A stretch of DNA of 64,000 bases from positions 1 through 64,000 of the forward strand of contig CAZAOA010000002.1 of the NCBI GenBank assembly GCA_964486765.1, given 5' to 3'. The notes under the pieces are model-generated. The model saw only the letters and a program-made list of their open reading frames with translations, had not been told where the DNA came from and made no database searches. This DNA comes from CAZAOA01 sp964486765 (GTDB taxonomy: Bacteria; Patescibacteriota; UBA1384; XYA2-FULL-43-10). The translations under genes and the position numbers were made by a program. Positions 35,337 to 42,081 of this stretch are shown here, one piece after another (position 1 is the first letter of the stretch; every line of letters starts with the position of its first letter).

Positions 35337-36560
35337 CTATAGTCTACCTCGAAACTTTTCTGCGGCGAGTACTCTTTTTATGGCTATTATATATGCGCTC
35401 TCTCGAAGTGTTAGAGTAGAGTCATCTTTATACAGTTCATAAACTTTATGCCAAGCCGATTTCATCATTTGAAATAGTTTATCATCTAACAATTTTTCAT
35501 CTAAGATGTTGCCGGTTTTATTCTGCGCCCATTCAAAATAACTTGCCACAACTCCACCGGCGTTTGCCAATATATCTGGAACCACAACCACTTTATTTTT
35601 TGACAATATTTTGTCTGCATCTAGGCTTATCGGTCCATTTGCAAGCTCAACTATAAATCTAGCTTTTATATCTTTGGCATTTTTTATAGTTATCTGGTTT
35701 TCTAACGCCGCTAGTACCAAAATATCACAGTCAAGCTTTAGAAGTTCACCGTTAGAGATTTGTCTGCAATTTTTTGAGCCGACTCTGCCTGTCTCTTCTT
35801 TTATTTCGATCACTTCTGCCGCGTCGAGACCTTTATCATTTATAATCGCACCTTTTCTATCGCTAACAGCCACAATTTTGTAGCCCTGTGAAAACATCAT
35901 CTTTGCCATATTTAATCCTGCATTGCCAAAACCTTGAATTGCAACCTTTGGTTTTTTAGGAAAATTTTTGTAATGATGCAAAAGCTCATTTAAGATAATA
36001 ACCCCACCCTTCGCTGTCGCATCGGATCTGATTTTTAGCCCTCCTAGTTCGATCGGCTTTCCAGTAAAAGTTTCTGGACAATGTTTCTTCGTCTTTTTCT
36101 CGTACTGATCAAGCATTATACCCATAACCTCTTGGTTTGTATAGACATCTGGAGCTGGTATATCTACATCTCCTCCCAAGACTTTATAAAACTTATCAAC
36201 GTAGAGTCTGCTTACTTTTTCTATATAAGACTTACTCTTGTTTGTGGGATCAAATCGAACCCCACCTTTCGCCCCACCGAATGGGAGACAAAGGAGAGAA
36301 TTTTTTAGTGTCATCCAAAAAGAGAGAGCCGAAACTTCTTCTTTGCTTACATCACTGTGATACCTTATCCCGCCTTTGCCGGGCCCCAATGCATCGCTAT
36401 ATACGATCCTAAAAGCTTTTAACTTTTTGCCACCAACATTTAAAAATGCCGATGAGACTTTCTTCGGCTTCGTGAGAATTTTTAGCTCTTTATTAGTTAG
36501 ATTTAGGTGCTTTTTAAGTGACCTTACTCTATCTTTCACTTCATCGAAAACATTTTGCAT
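35337..36560 (-). CDS. Glu/Leu/Phe/Val-type dehydrogenase
   Basis: This 407-aa NAD(P)-dependent amino-acid dehydrogenase has the catalytic region GPGKGGIRYHSDV and LPFGGAKGGVRFDP (active lysines), PAPDVYTN, and the Rossmann motif AIQGFGNAGLNMA. It is most likely glutamate dehydrogenase, linking 2-oxoglutarate and ammonia. That is unusual company for a minimal CPR genome and may serve nitrogen or redox balance. Length is normal (about 410-420 aa). Confidence 0.95.
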   Translation of the reverse strand: MQNVFDEVKDRVRSLKKHLNLTNKELKILTKPKKVSSAFLNVGGKKLKAFRIVYSDALGPGKGGIRYHSDVSKEEVSALSFWMTLKNSLLCLPFGGAKGGVRFDPTNKSKSYIEKVSRLYVDKFYKVLGGDVDIPAPDVYTNQEVMGIMLDQYEKKTKKHCPETFTGKPIELGGLKIRSDATAKGGVIILNELLHHYKNFPKKPKVAIQGFGNAGLNMAKMMFSQGYKIVAVSDRKGAIINDKGLDAAEVIEIKEETGRVGSKNCRQISNGELLKLDCDILVLAALENQITIKNAKDIKARFIVELANGPISLDADKILSKNKVVVVPDILANAGGVVASYFEWAQNKTGNILDEKLLDDKLFQMMKSAWHKVYELYKDDSTLTLRESAYIIAIKRVLAAEKFRGRL

Positions 36561-36792
36561 AGTTTCTTTTTAATAATTACCTATTTATATTAGTTGATAA
36601 TTATTGTTGAAACAAGGTATCGTTTTTAACAACATGGTGGATAACTTTGTTAGTTTGATGAATTGATTCAATTTAGCACTACTGCTTTGATAAATTAGGC
36701 CACAATAATTAACGAATTAATTACTCTGGCCTAACGGCGAAACACAAAGGTCTCACCGTTCGGATCTTTGCCACCTTTCAGTCAATGGCGGT

Positions 36793-37116
36793 TTACTCTT
36801 CCTCGATTGGAGCTGTAGTCAGTGTCAGAAAGCTCCCATTAAACGCCATGGTCTCACCTTCAAAATCGATTGACACCAACTGATCACTCCCCATCTGAAG
36901 GAGACAACACGGTTCATGTGGTCCATTCAATACTCGGGTAGCAACATCTGACTCGCAGGTGCACTGGATGATCTCGATTTCCACGACACGAAAGCCTCTA
37001 CCGATCAGATCTTCCGTAATCGAGTCCCTATCTTGGTCTTTGACTGTTACCCAGTCTCCAACCTCGAACTCAGTTCGGGGAGGTACTATTCCTAGCCTCG
37101 CTGCAATAGTTGACAT
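36793..37116 (-). CDS. GC-rich orphan protein, cassette 1
   Basis: This 107-aa protein contains FEVGDWVTVKDQDRDSITEDLIGRGF, reminiscent of a small SH3/KOW-like beta-barrel, and a Cys-rich patch (QCTCES...EPCCLLQM). GGGAGG lies ten bases before the ATG, and the promoter is at 37159-37187. It is GC-rich beside an AT-rich dehydrogenase gene. It is the first of four same-strand single-gene units. Function unknown. Confidence 0.68.
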   Translation of the reverse strand: MSTIAARLGIVPPRTEFEVGDWVTVKDQDRDSITEDLIGRGFRVVEIEIIQCTCESDVATRVLNGPHEPCCLLQMGSDQLVSIDFEGETMAFNGSFLTLTTAPIEEE

Positions 37117-37158
37117 GGCTTGACGCCTCCCTGTTAGATTTGAACTTGGACTGGTTGT

Positions 37159-37187
37159 ATACTACTACATTATTCGTCTCTTGTCAA
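37159..37187 (-). promoter_or_regulatory. Promoter of cassette 1
   Basis: Minus strand TTGACA (37182-37187), 17-bp spacer, TAGTAT (37159-37164). Confidence 0.8.
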
Positions 37188-37258
37188 CTCTCTCGTAACA
37201 ATTCTACACTTTGATAATGGTCAAAAACACAAACTTATTAAATGGCAAATTTTTCTTA

Positions 37259-37341
37259 ACAAAAATAACATGAAGGCTATATTGTTTTATTAAGGACGAT
37301 GCCTGCCCCGCACCCTACGTGGTGCTGGAGTTAGGACTATT
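37259..37341. repeat. Cassette spacer repeat, copy 1
   Basis: About 83 bp that align at roughly 85 percent with 37900-37981. The block contains GCACCCTACGTGGTGC (hairpin), an A/T-rich TGTTTTATTA stretch and GTTAGGACT. It lies between a hammerhead motif and the promoter of cassette 1. Confidence 0.85.
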
Positions 37342-37348
37342 CCCCTTT

Positions 37349-37401
37349 CCCTTTCGTCCCGCCGTTGGCGGGACTCATCAGAACACTTAATGTGTTGAGG
37401 G
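37349..37401 (-). ncRNA. Hammerhead ribozyme motif, copy B
   Basis: Minus strand: CCCUC, cleavage expected between 37397 and 37396, stem I AACAC-AUUAA-GUGUU, CUGAUGA, stem II GUCCCGCC-AAC-GGCGGGAC, GAAA, GGG. Stems are identical to copy A while both loops differ. It starts 37 nt after the stop of the cupin gene. Confidence 0.8.
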
Positions 37402-37438
37402 CGGGCAAATCACATCAGCGTGAGATGCCCCGGTGGGA

Positions 37439-37783
37439 CTAGTCTTCTGGGTGGTGGGTATCGGTTTCATGAAGTTCGGGGTGAGTGTAGGCGACGATTA
37501 CCTGGTACTCACCTTCGCCGTGATGTACAACGCCAGGACGGATCAAGATCGATGTACCGGGAACCACTGGATGACGTACTCCATCTAGCCAGATTGCCCC
37601 CTTCCCCGTGAGGACGTAGTATATTTCTGTCATCACTCTGTGGAAGTGTGGTTTTGCTCCCGAGATGGTCGTGCGATGAAAACCAAGCTCTGCTCCGTCT
37701 TCGGCGGTGAAGAAGCGTTCACTCTTGCCGCAAGGACAGGGTACGGTGTGAGCGGGCTTCTGCCTCACATCTGTCGTAGGCAT
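37439..37783 (-). CDS. Small cupin-domain protein, cassette 2
   Basis: This 114-aa single-domain cupin has motif 1 PHFHRVMTEIYYVLTGKG (His, His, Glu metal ligands) and motif 2 PGTSILIRPGVVHHGEG (His). An N-terminal CPCGKSE adds two cysteines. Such cupins are sugar isomerases, dioxygenases or sensors; the substrate cannot be told. AAGGGAG precedes the ATG. The promoter is TAGACA-17-TAGTAT at 37812-37840. A hammerhead motif follows the stop. Confidence 0.85.
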   Translation of the reverse strand: MPTTDVRQKPAHTVPCPCGKSERFFTAEDGAELGFHRTTISGAKPHFHRVMTEIYYVLTGKGAIWLDGVRHPVVPGTSILIRPGVVHHGEGEYQVIVAYTHPELHETDTHHPED

Positions 37784-37811
37784 GTTATTTCACTCCCTTC
37801 CATTAATCGTA

Positions 37812-37840
37812 ATACTAGCACTATATACTATTTATGTCTA
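37812..37840 (-). promoter_or_regulatory. Promoter of cassette 2
   Basis: Minus strand TAGACA (37835-37840), 17 bp ending TGC, TAGTAT (37812-37817). Confidence 0.7.
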
Positions 37841-37899
37841 GATTTGTTATACTTTCGATATATCCGCATACATTATAGTTCGAGTTCGCTTTGCCGAAA

Positions 37900-37981
37900 A
37901 CAAAAATAGCCCGAAGGCAATATCGTTTTATTACAGATGATACCTGCCTCGCACCCTACGTGGTGCTGGGGTTAGAACTAA
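37900..37981. repeat. Cassette spacer repeat, copy 2
   Basis: Second copy of the 37259-37341 block: GCCCGAAGGC hairpin, CGTTTTATTAC, GCACCCTACGTGGTGC, GGGGTTAGAACT. It lies between the terminator of cassette 3 and the promoter of cassette 2. Confidence 0.85.
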
Positions 37982-38003
37982 AAATGTTAGTATTTGTCTT
38001 GCA

Positions 38004-38044
38004 TAAAAAAGAACCACCCGCCTGTTACGGCTAGGTGGGGGATC
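38004..38044 (-). terminator. Terminator of cassette 3
   Basis: Minus strand CCCACCTAGCC-GTAAC-AGGCGGGTGG then TTCTTTTTTATG; similar in stem and loop to 21687-21722. Confidence 0.88.
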
Positions 38045-38092
38045 TTTGTTGGTCATTTCTGACACGTTGACTTGGGACACCAAATTGGTTCT

Positions 38093-38398
38093 TTATCTAT
38101 TTCCAATGAAGATGAACCAGCTCAAGAGCAGTAGTCCCATCCTCATCTTGGAGAAATGGCTCCTCGCCTCTCCCAGCGTGAGGAGACCATCATTGCTGTA
38201 TTCACTTCCGCCCCTCCTCCATCTTCTGCCCTTGACAGCGTACATAGGTTTGTCGTTTCCGTGGCACAAACCCACTCCGGTGACCTCGACGATCTCGGGT
38301 TGTCCCCGGGCGATACTCGGACAGGTAATCGCGAGATCCCCAACACCGAGCTTAACTCCATCGTGACCAACCGTGTACCCACCAACTCTTTTTCTCAT
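38093..38398 (-). CDS. GC-rich orphan protein, cassette 3
   Basis: This 101-aa basic protein (MRKRVGGYTVGHDGVKLGVGDLAITCPS...; AVKGRRWRRGGSEYSNDG) ends in a hydrophobic stretch (MGLLLLSWFIFIGN) that may be a membrane tail. GAGG lies ten bases before the ATG, and a consensus promoter is at 38444-38472. An opposite-strand reading frame of similar length has no promoter or Shine-Dalgarno site. Function unknown. Confidence 0.62.
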   Translation of the reverse strand: MRKRVGGYTVGHDGVKLGVGDLAITCPSIARGQPEIVEVTGVGLCHGNDKPMYAVKGRRWRRGGSEYSNDGLLTLGEARSHFSKMRMGLLLLSWFIFIGNR

Positions 38399-38443
38399 GA
38401 TGCTCGGACCTCACTTTTATTGTAAGTGTTGGTAAACTAATTA

Positions 38444-38472
38444 ACTATAGCATACATGCTAATCTATGTCAA
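38444..38472 (-). promoter_or_regulatory. Promoter of cassette 3
   Basis: Minus strand TTGACA (38467-38472), 17 bp ending TGC, TATAGT (38444-38449). Confidence 0.82.
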
Positions 38473-38540
38473 TCTTTATGTCTTAAATTCCATTAGCTTG
38501 GAAACTCTAACCGGTTCGAGCCCGGTTCAACTATCACAAT

Positions 38541-38581
38541 AAAAAAACAACTGCATTCTCTCAGAACACAATTGTTTTTTT
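38541..38581. terminator. A/T-flanked hairpin in cassette spacer
   Basis: AAAAAAACAACTG ... CACAATTGTTTTTTT, an inverted repeat with A and T runs. It can end the upstream minus-strand transcript. Confidence 0.7.
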
Positions 38582-38595
38582 ATGGCGGAACATAG

Positions 38596-38675
38596 CCTGC
38601 CCGCAGGTGCTTGAGCAACAGCTTATGCCCGCATTGCATCGCATATGCTCAAGCGTTTCGGGCGTGGCAGGCGGG
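38596..38675. mobile_element. 80-bp palindromic insertion (MITE/REP-like)
   Basis: An 80-bp block with inverted ends (CCTGCCCGC ... GGCAGG; GTGCTTGAGC ... GCTCAAGCG) sits inside a sequence whose uninterrupted version is seen at 39411-39440 (CATAG joined directly to CGGAGGATGTTAGAACT). The filled and empty pair shows it inserted as a unit. Confidence 0.7.
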
Positions 38676-38702
38676 CGGAGGAAGTTAGAACTTTTAACTT
38701 TA

Positions 38703-38755
38703 CCCTTTCGTCCCGCCGTTGGCGGGACTCATCAGAACACTTAATGTGTTGAGGG
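38703..38755 (-). ncRNA. Hammerhead ribozyme motif, copy C
   Basis: Same 53-nt element as copy B on the minus strand, with all core residues. Cleavage is expected between 38751 and 38750. It starts 60 nt after the stop of the 38816 gene and is followed by AGTTCTAAC (38684-38692). Confidence 0.8.
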
Positions 38756-38815
38756 CGGGCGAACTTTGATGTCCGCCCCGACTGTTTTCTTCTTTCATGG
38801 AAGAACTTGGGGTTA

Positions 38816-39205
38816 CTACTCGGCCTTAGCTGGGTTCTCTGATTCCCACTTCACGAATGCGGAGATGAAGACACAGCTGACCTTATCGATGAACCTGAGA
38901 GCAACCCGCCAGAGCAGGTAGTTGCGAACGTCATCGGAGTCTTCAGGACACTCTTCGCGAAGTAACCGCATGACCATGGCGACTGAAGTGCAGACGGTTG
39001 TATCCGTGCTCGTGCAAATACCACTAACGTGGAGCGGTTTTGCGGCCATGTAGAGCAAACTGTGGGCAAGCTCGGCTGTAAGTCTGTCGGTCATCTCCTT
39101 CGTGCCGTCCGACTTGCCCATGAGATAACGATCGGCGACATTCACAGCATTCTCAACAAACAGTTGTCTCTCGTGCTCGCGTGCCTGTTGCGCGTCATGA
39201 TCCAC
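38816..39205 (-). CDS. GC-rich orphan protein, cassette 4
   Basis: This protein of about 129 aa is mostly helical (DAQQAREHERQLFVENAVNV; AELAHSLLYMAAKPLHVSG; VALRFIDKVSCVFISAF). The promoter -10 at 39274-39279 excludes longer starts near 39316. The chosen GTG at 39203-39205 has GAGGTGG seven bases before it. Function unknown. It is followed by hammerhead copy C. Confidence 0.62.
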   Translation of the reverse strand: MDHDAQQAREHERQLFVENAVNVADRYLMGKSDGTKEMTDRLTAELAHSLLYMAAKPLHVSGICTSTDTTVCTSVAMVMRLLREECPEDSDDVRNYLLWRVALRFIDKVSCVFISAFVKWESENPAKAE

Positions 39206-39273
39206 AACTGCCACCTCGCAGAATGTATTTGCGAAACTCTCGCATTGGAGGTTACAAACATCGTAACGGCTTA

Positions 39274-39301
39274 ATATTACTCTCTTTGCCGTAAAAGTCA
39301 A
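39274..39301 (-). promoter_or_regulatory. Promoter of cassette 4
   Basis: Minus strand TTGACT (39296-39301), 16-bp spacer, TAATAT (39274-39279). Confidence 0.65.
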
Positions 39302-39349
39302 CCGCCACCCCTGCAAATATTTTATGTTTCAATAGCTTGAAAACTAAAA

Positions 39350-39440
39350 AGTTCTAAATCCACCCTGCCGTAACTAAAAATAGACGCTCTGGAAGCGACT
39401 ATTTCATATATGGCGGAACATAGCGGAGGATGTTAGAACT
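39350..39440. repeat. attC-like inverted-repeat spacer
   Basis: Ends AGTTCTAAATCC and GGATGTTAGAACT are inverted repeats with one extra base, enclosing an imperfect inner pairing and a central hairpin (AAATAGACGCT ... AGCGACTATTT). This two-tier symmetry recalls integron attC sites, but the outer box is TTCTAAC rather than strict RYYYAAC, and no integrase is present. Confidence 0.5.
39373..39404. terminator. Repeated terminator hairpin, copy 1
   Basis: ACTAAAAATAGACGCTCT-GGA-AGCGACTATTT. Almost the same 32 bp recur at 40491-40523. Confidence 0.75.
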
Positions 39441-39552
39441 AAATGTTTGATTTGTACTAATACGCTGTAGGCGATATTTGAACTATTTTACGAAATTCGA
39501 AGATCAATATCTACTTTCACCGATAATGTAGAATGTCGCACCGTTATTATAG

Positions 39553-39580
39553 TTGCACAATTATGAATTTGTGGTAATAT
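39553..39580 (+). promoter_or_regulatory. Promoter of the 39618 gene
   Basis: TTGCAC (39553-39558), 16-bp spacer, TAATAT (39575-39580). Confidence 0.65.
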
Positions 39581-39617
39581 AAATGGTCCAGTCTATTCTG
39601 AAAGTTAGGAGGCAAAG

Positions 39618-40472
39618 GTGAATAGCAACCAGGATGTTGTTGAGGCAGCGAAGGCGTATTTGTTGGCGCGCGTTGAAAACGGTCTTTGCCTCGAGTTTTA
39701 TCAACTCCGGCATGGCCCGAGTCTCGCTTGGACAACGGCATGTGTTGGCTCAACTCTTGCTGAGTTCCGGGCAGTTCCACCGACAATGATCGAGGCGCTA
39801 CTTCCCTTACAATGGGACTGTGGCGGTTGGTCATACAACCAGAACTCGATGCCAGATGCTGATAGCACTTTGAGAGTACTGCAGTTTCTGGCGAAGATTG
39901 GGTTCAGTGACCAAGCAGTTATCAGTAAGGCGGAACAGTTCGTGATTACTCATCAGCATATTGATGGGGGTATCGCAACATATCTGCCTGAAACGGTGAC
40001 CAAGATGGGATATCCGATAGGAGGGTGGACCGTACCACACCCTTGTGTAACGGCACTGGCAGCTCGTGTCTTGCAGAACAATCGTGCACGTAGAAAAGCC
40101 CGCCACTACATTACGGACCGACTCGAAAGCGCTGATGCGCGTGCATACTGGTGGCGAACACCATGGTACGTCCGTTACGAGTCAGGAGTTACAAACGGAG
40201 AGACTGTCGGCACCGATCCAGTCGAAATGGGCCTGGTTCTACTTCTAAAGGAGCGACTCGGCAGAGTAGACAGTAGGCTCACGGCGTCACTGTCCGAACT
40301 CCAGCTCCCCGACGGAAGTTTTCCACCCAGCTACCAGTTCCGAATTCCTCGACCAAATCTATTCCTCGATGATGTAACCGAGGAAACGGAAACAGTAGAG
40401 GATCGCACAAAGATTTTCTCGACTGCAGCCGCGGTTGTTGCGATCGCACGCCAAGAGGCGCTTCTTCATTGA
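39618..40472 (+). CDS. Terpene-cyclase/prenyltransferase-like alpha-toroid protein
   Basis: This 284-aa protein has a GTG start after AGGAGG. Repeats such as QWDCGGWSYN, FVITHQHIDGGIATY and VPHPCVTALAARVL look like the QW-type repeats of squalene/hopene cyclase and prenyltransferase alpha-alpha toroids. PDADST stands where class II cyclases have DxDD. At 284 residues it would be a single toroid domain. It is GC-rich, with its own promoter and terminator, in opposite orientation to cassettes 1-4. Substrate unknown; no isoprenoid genes are adjacent. Confidence 0.72.
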   Translation: MNSNQDVVEAAKAYLLARVENGLCLEFYQLRHGPSLAWTTACVGSTLAEFRAVPPTMIEALLPLQWDCGGWSYNQNSMPDADSTLRVLQFLAKIGFSDQAVISKAEQFVITHQHIDGGIATYLPETVTKMGYPIGGWTVPHPCVTALAARVLQNNRARRKARHYITDRLESADARAYWWRTPWYVRYESGVTNGETVGTDPVEMGLVLLLKERLGRVDSRLTASLSELQLPDGSFPPSYQFRIPRPNLFLDDVTEETETVEDRTKIFSTAAAVVAIARQEALLH

Positions 40473-40490
40473 GGCGCCTCGTTTGTTTAT

Positions 40491-40523
40491 ACTAAAAATA
40501 GACGCTCTGAAAGCGACTATTTT
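40491..40523. terminator. Repeated terminator hairpin, copy 2
   Basis: ACTAAAAATAGACGCTCT-GAA-AGCGACTATTTT, shared with 39373-39404. It serves the + strand gene and, on the other strand, the end of tRNA-Asp. Confidence 0.8.
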
Positions 40524-40525
40524 AA

Positions 40526-40602
40526 TGGCGGGAGCGACCGGACTCGAACCGGCGACCTTCTGCGTGACAGGCAGACGTTCTAACCAACTGAACTACGCCC
40601 CC
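40526..40602 (-). tRNA. tRNA-Asp (anticodon GTC), CCA encoded
   Basis: Acceptor GGGGGCG/CGCTCCC, anticodon stem TCTGC/GCAGA with loop CTGTCAC, T-arm GCCGG-TTCGAGT-CCGGT, G73, CCA. Its first ten bases also encode the end of the upstream GIY-YIG ORF. Confidence 0.97.
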
Positions 40603-40859
40603 AGAAAATTGATTTTTTGATCCTCAATAATTTGTTGAATGATCTTTTTATTTTTGTAAGATTTTAATTTATATTCGACTTGCCTGGCTTGTTTCAATGT
40701 GACGAAACTTTTTCTAAATGTTACCTTCGCTGGAATTTTCCCTTTTGTGCTCTTTACTTGTCCGTTGTTATGTTGATAAATTCGACATTCAAAATTTGGT
40801 GTTGAGCCAATATAGTATTGGCCATTCGATAACTTTAGTATATACAATTCTGGTTTCAT
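40593..40859 (-). CDS. GIY-YIG nuclease domain protein overlapping tRNA-Asp
   Basis: This 88-aa single-domain protein has ELYILKLSNGQYYIGST (the GIY-YIG strands), an Arg in the next helix (FECRIYQHNNG) and a Glu in QARQVEYKLKSYKNK, matching UvrC/GIY-YIG catalysis. The ATG at 40857-40859 gives the usual length. The last three codons and TAG stop lie inside the tRNA-Asp 5' end (GGGGGCGTAG). Small GIY-YIG proteins of this type are widespread; position between an intact and a broken tRNA-Asp suggests homing behaviour (inference). Confidence 0.85.
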   Translation of the reverse strand: MKPELYILKLSNGQYYIGSTPNFECRIYQHNNGQVKSTKGKIPAKVTFRKSFVTLKQARQVEYKLKSYKNKKIIQQIIEDQKINFLGA

Positions 40860-40863
40860 ATTT

Positions 40864-41028
40864 AACCGGCGACCTAGCCAATGTACATCGGCTCGTTCTA
40901 ACCTCGGCCATAGGCCGATCCCTGTCAGCCTGTGGCTGGAGCCTTTGGCTGAAACAGTCCCGATGCTCTTCAATAAAGTATCGAAGAGATACGGGATCCC
41001 AACCGAAGCGTCGGGAAACTACGCCCCC
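40864..41028 (-). pseudogene. Broken copy of tRNA-Asp with inserted repeat
   Basis: Three blocks identical to tRNA-Asp occur in order on the minus strand: GGGGGCGTAGTT (41017-41028), GGTTAGAACG (40894-40903) and AGGTCGCCGGTT (40864-40875). Between the first two lie 113 bp of palindromic sequence. The anticodon arm is replaced by an unrelated 18-nt hairpin (AGCCG ... TGGCT). The GIY-YIG start follows five bases later. Confidence 0.65.
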
Positions 41029-41075
41029 AACAACGTTAAAACAATACCAAATTTCGATGAATTAATCAAGTATAT

Positions 41076-42038
41076 TTATCTTTTTACGAGTTCTCTGTAA
41101 GTAAGTGTGATTGTGCTTGAATAAAAGGCATTTATCATTCCACCAACCACAACAAAAATTATAAACAGAATAAATACGATCATAATTGCATATATCGTCA
41201 TTACAACCGGATGAATATACCATAAGCCTAACCCTATCAAAAAGAGAGGAACAGCTACGATAATTAGAGCGAATACAAAAGCTAGCATCAGAAGCATATT
41301 TGCTACATAAACGATTGCATACATAATGAGAATCTCTCCCCAATTTTTTGTAAATAATCCTTTTGCTTCTTTTATAGAGACCAGCGCTCTGTGATTTTTT
41401 AAAACCAAATAACGCTCAGAGTAAGGTAGTAAGATCGCAAGATATACTGCATAGACAGCGAAAATAATTCCAAACAGAATTCCAAATATTATTGCTAAAG
41501 TTGTTAAGTTAAAGATAACCATGACCACTACAGGAATTGATAAAACCATAAGTGGCAATAAGATGAGTAGCGCATAGATAATGTCTAAGCTCAACCTTCT
41601 CCAAAAATACTTGTGCCCAAGTTTCCACGAACTTTTTAGGGTCGTCTTTTTGTCTTGATCAATCGAATCTATCGCAAAAACGATTGCGCTTTTTGCTGCG
41701 ACGTTAAGATAAATTCCTATTACAATAAATACAAGTACTAAAAATACCAAGATCAGCCACAACCATATGCTGCTCACCATTGAAGGTCCGATAGAATCGC
41801 CTATCACCTTCCCAACACTGCTGACCTCTGCCTCTGCAATATTGAAAATATTCCTTGCTGTTTCATCACCAAGAATGTTTAACTCTTCTAACTCCTTTGG
41901 CAGTGAATCTGGAGCATAAGAGTAGTTACTTCCTCCTCCAAAGAAACTTCCAGACGCTGTTAAAATTCCTAAAAGCCAGAGAAATTTAAATTTCCAAACG
42001 TAATTTGCAGATCGTTTTAGAATTTTTAGATAATCCAT
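41076..42038 (-). CDS. Polytopic membrane protein (glycerophosphoryl-permease-like shape)
   Basis: This 320-aa protein has six or seven helices. The N-terminal MDYLKILKRSANYVWKFKFLWLLGIL and the amphipathic stretch DKKTTLKSSWKLGHKYFWR between helices match a family of envelope proteins related to DUF975/YIP-type membrane-shaping proteins. No catalytic motif is visible. It lies just after a PpiC foldase gene on the same strand, which suits an envelope role. Confidence 0.75.
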   Translation of the reverse strand: MDYLKILKRSANYVWKFKFLWLLGILTASGSFFGGGSNYSYAPDSLPKELEELNILGDETARNIFNIAEAEVSSVGKVIGDSIGPSMVSSIWLWLILVFLVLVFIVIGIYLNVAAKSAIVFAIDSIDQDKKTTLKSSWKLGHKYFWRRLSLDIIYALLILLPLMVLSIPVVVMVIFNLTTLAIIFGILFGIIFAVYAVYLAILLPYSERYLVLKNHRALVSIKEAKGLFTKNWGEILIMYAIVYVANMLLMLAFVFALIIVAVPLFLIGLGLWYIHPVVMTIYAIMIVFILFIIFVVVGGMINAFYSSTITLTYRELVKR

Positions 42039-42081
42039 CTTGTCCCTATCGCATATATATTATTCCTTATCAGGTCCTCTA

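Noticed and set aside
38156..38425. Plus-strand ORF overlapping cassette 3
   Set aside because: No promoter or Shine-Dalgarno site, whereas the minus-strand gene has a consensus promoter and a terminator.
38500..38540. T-arm-like hairpin ACCGG-TTCGAGC-CCGGT
   Set aside because: A perfect small hairpin, but no matching 5' acceptor half or CCA. It may be part of the cassette spacer; too little to call a tRNA.
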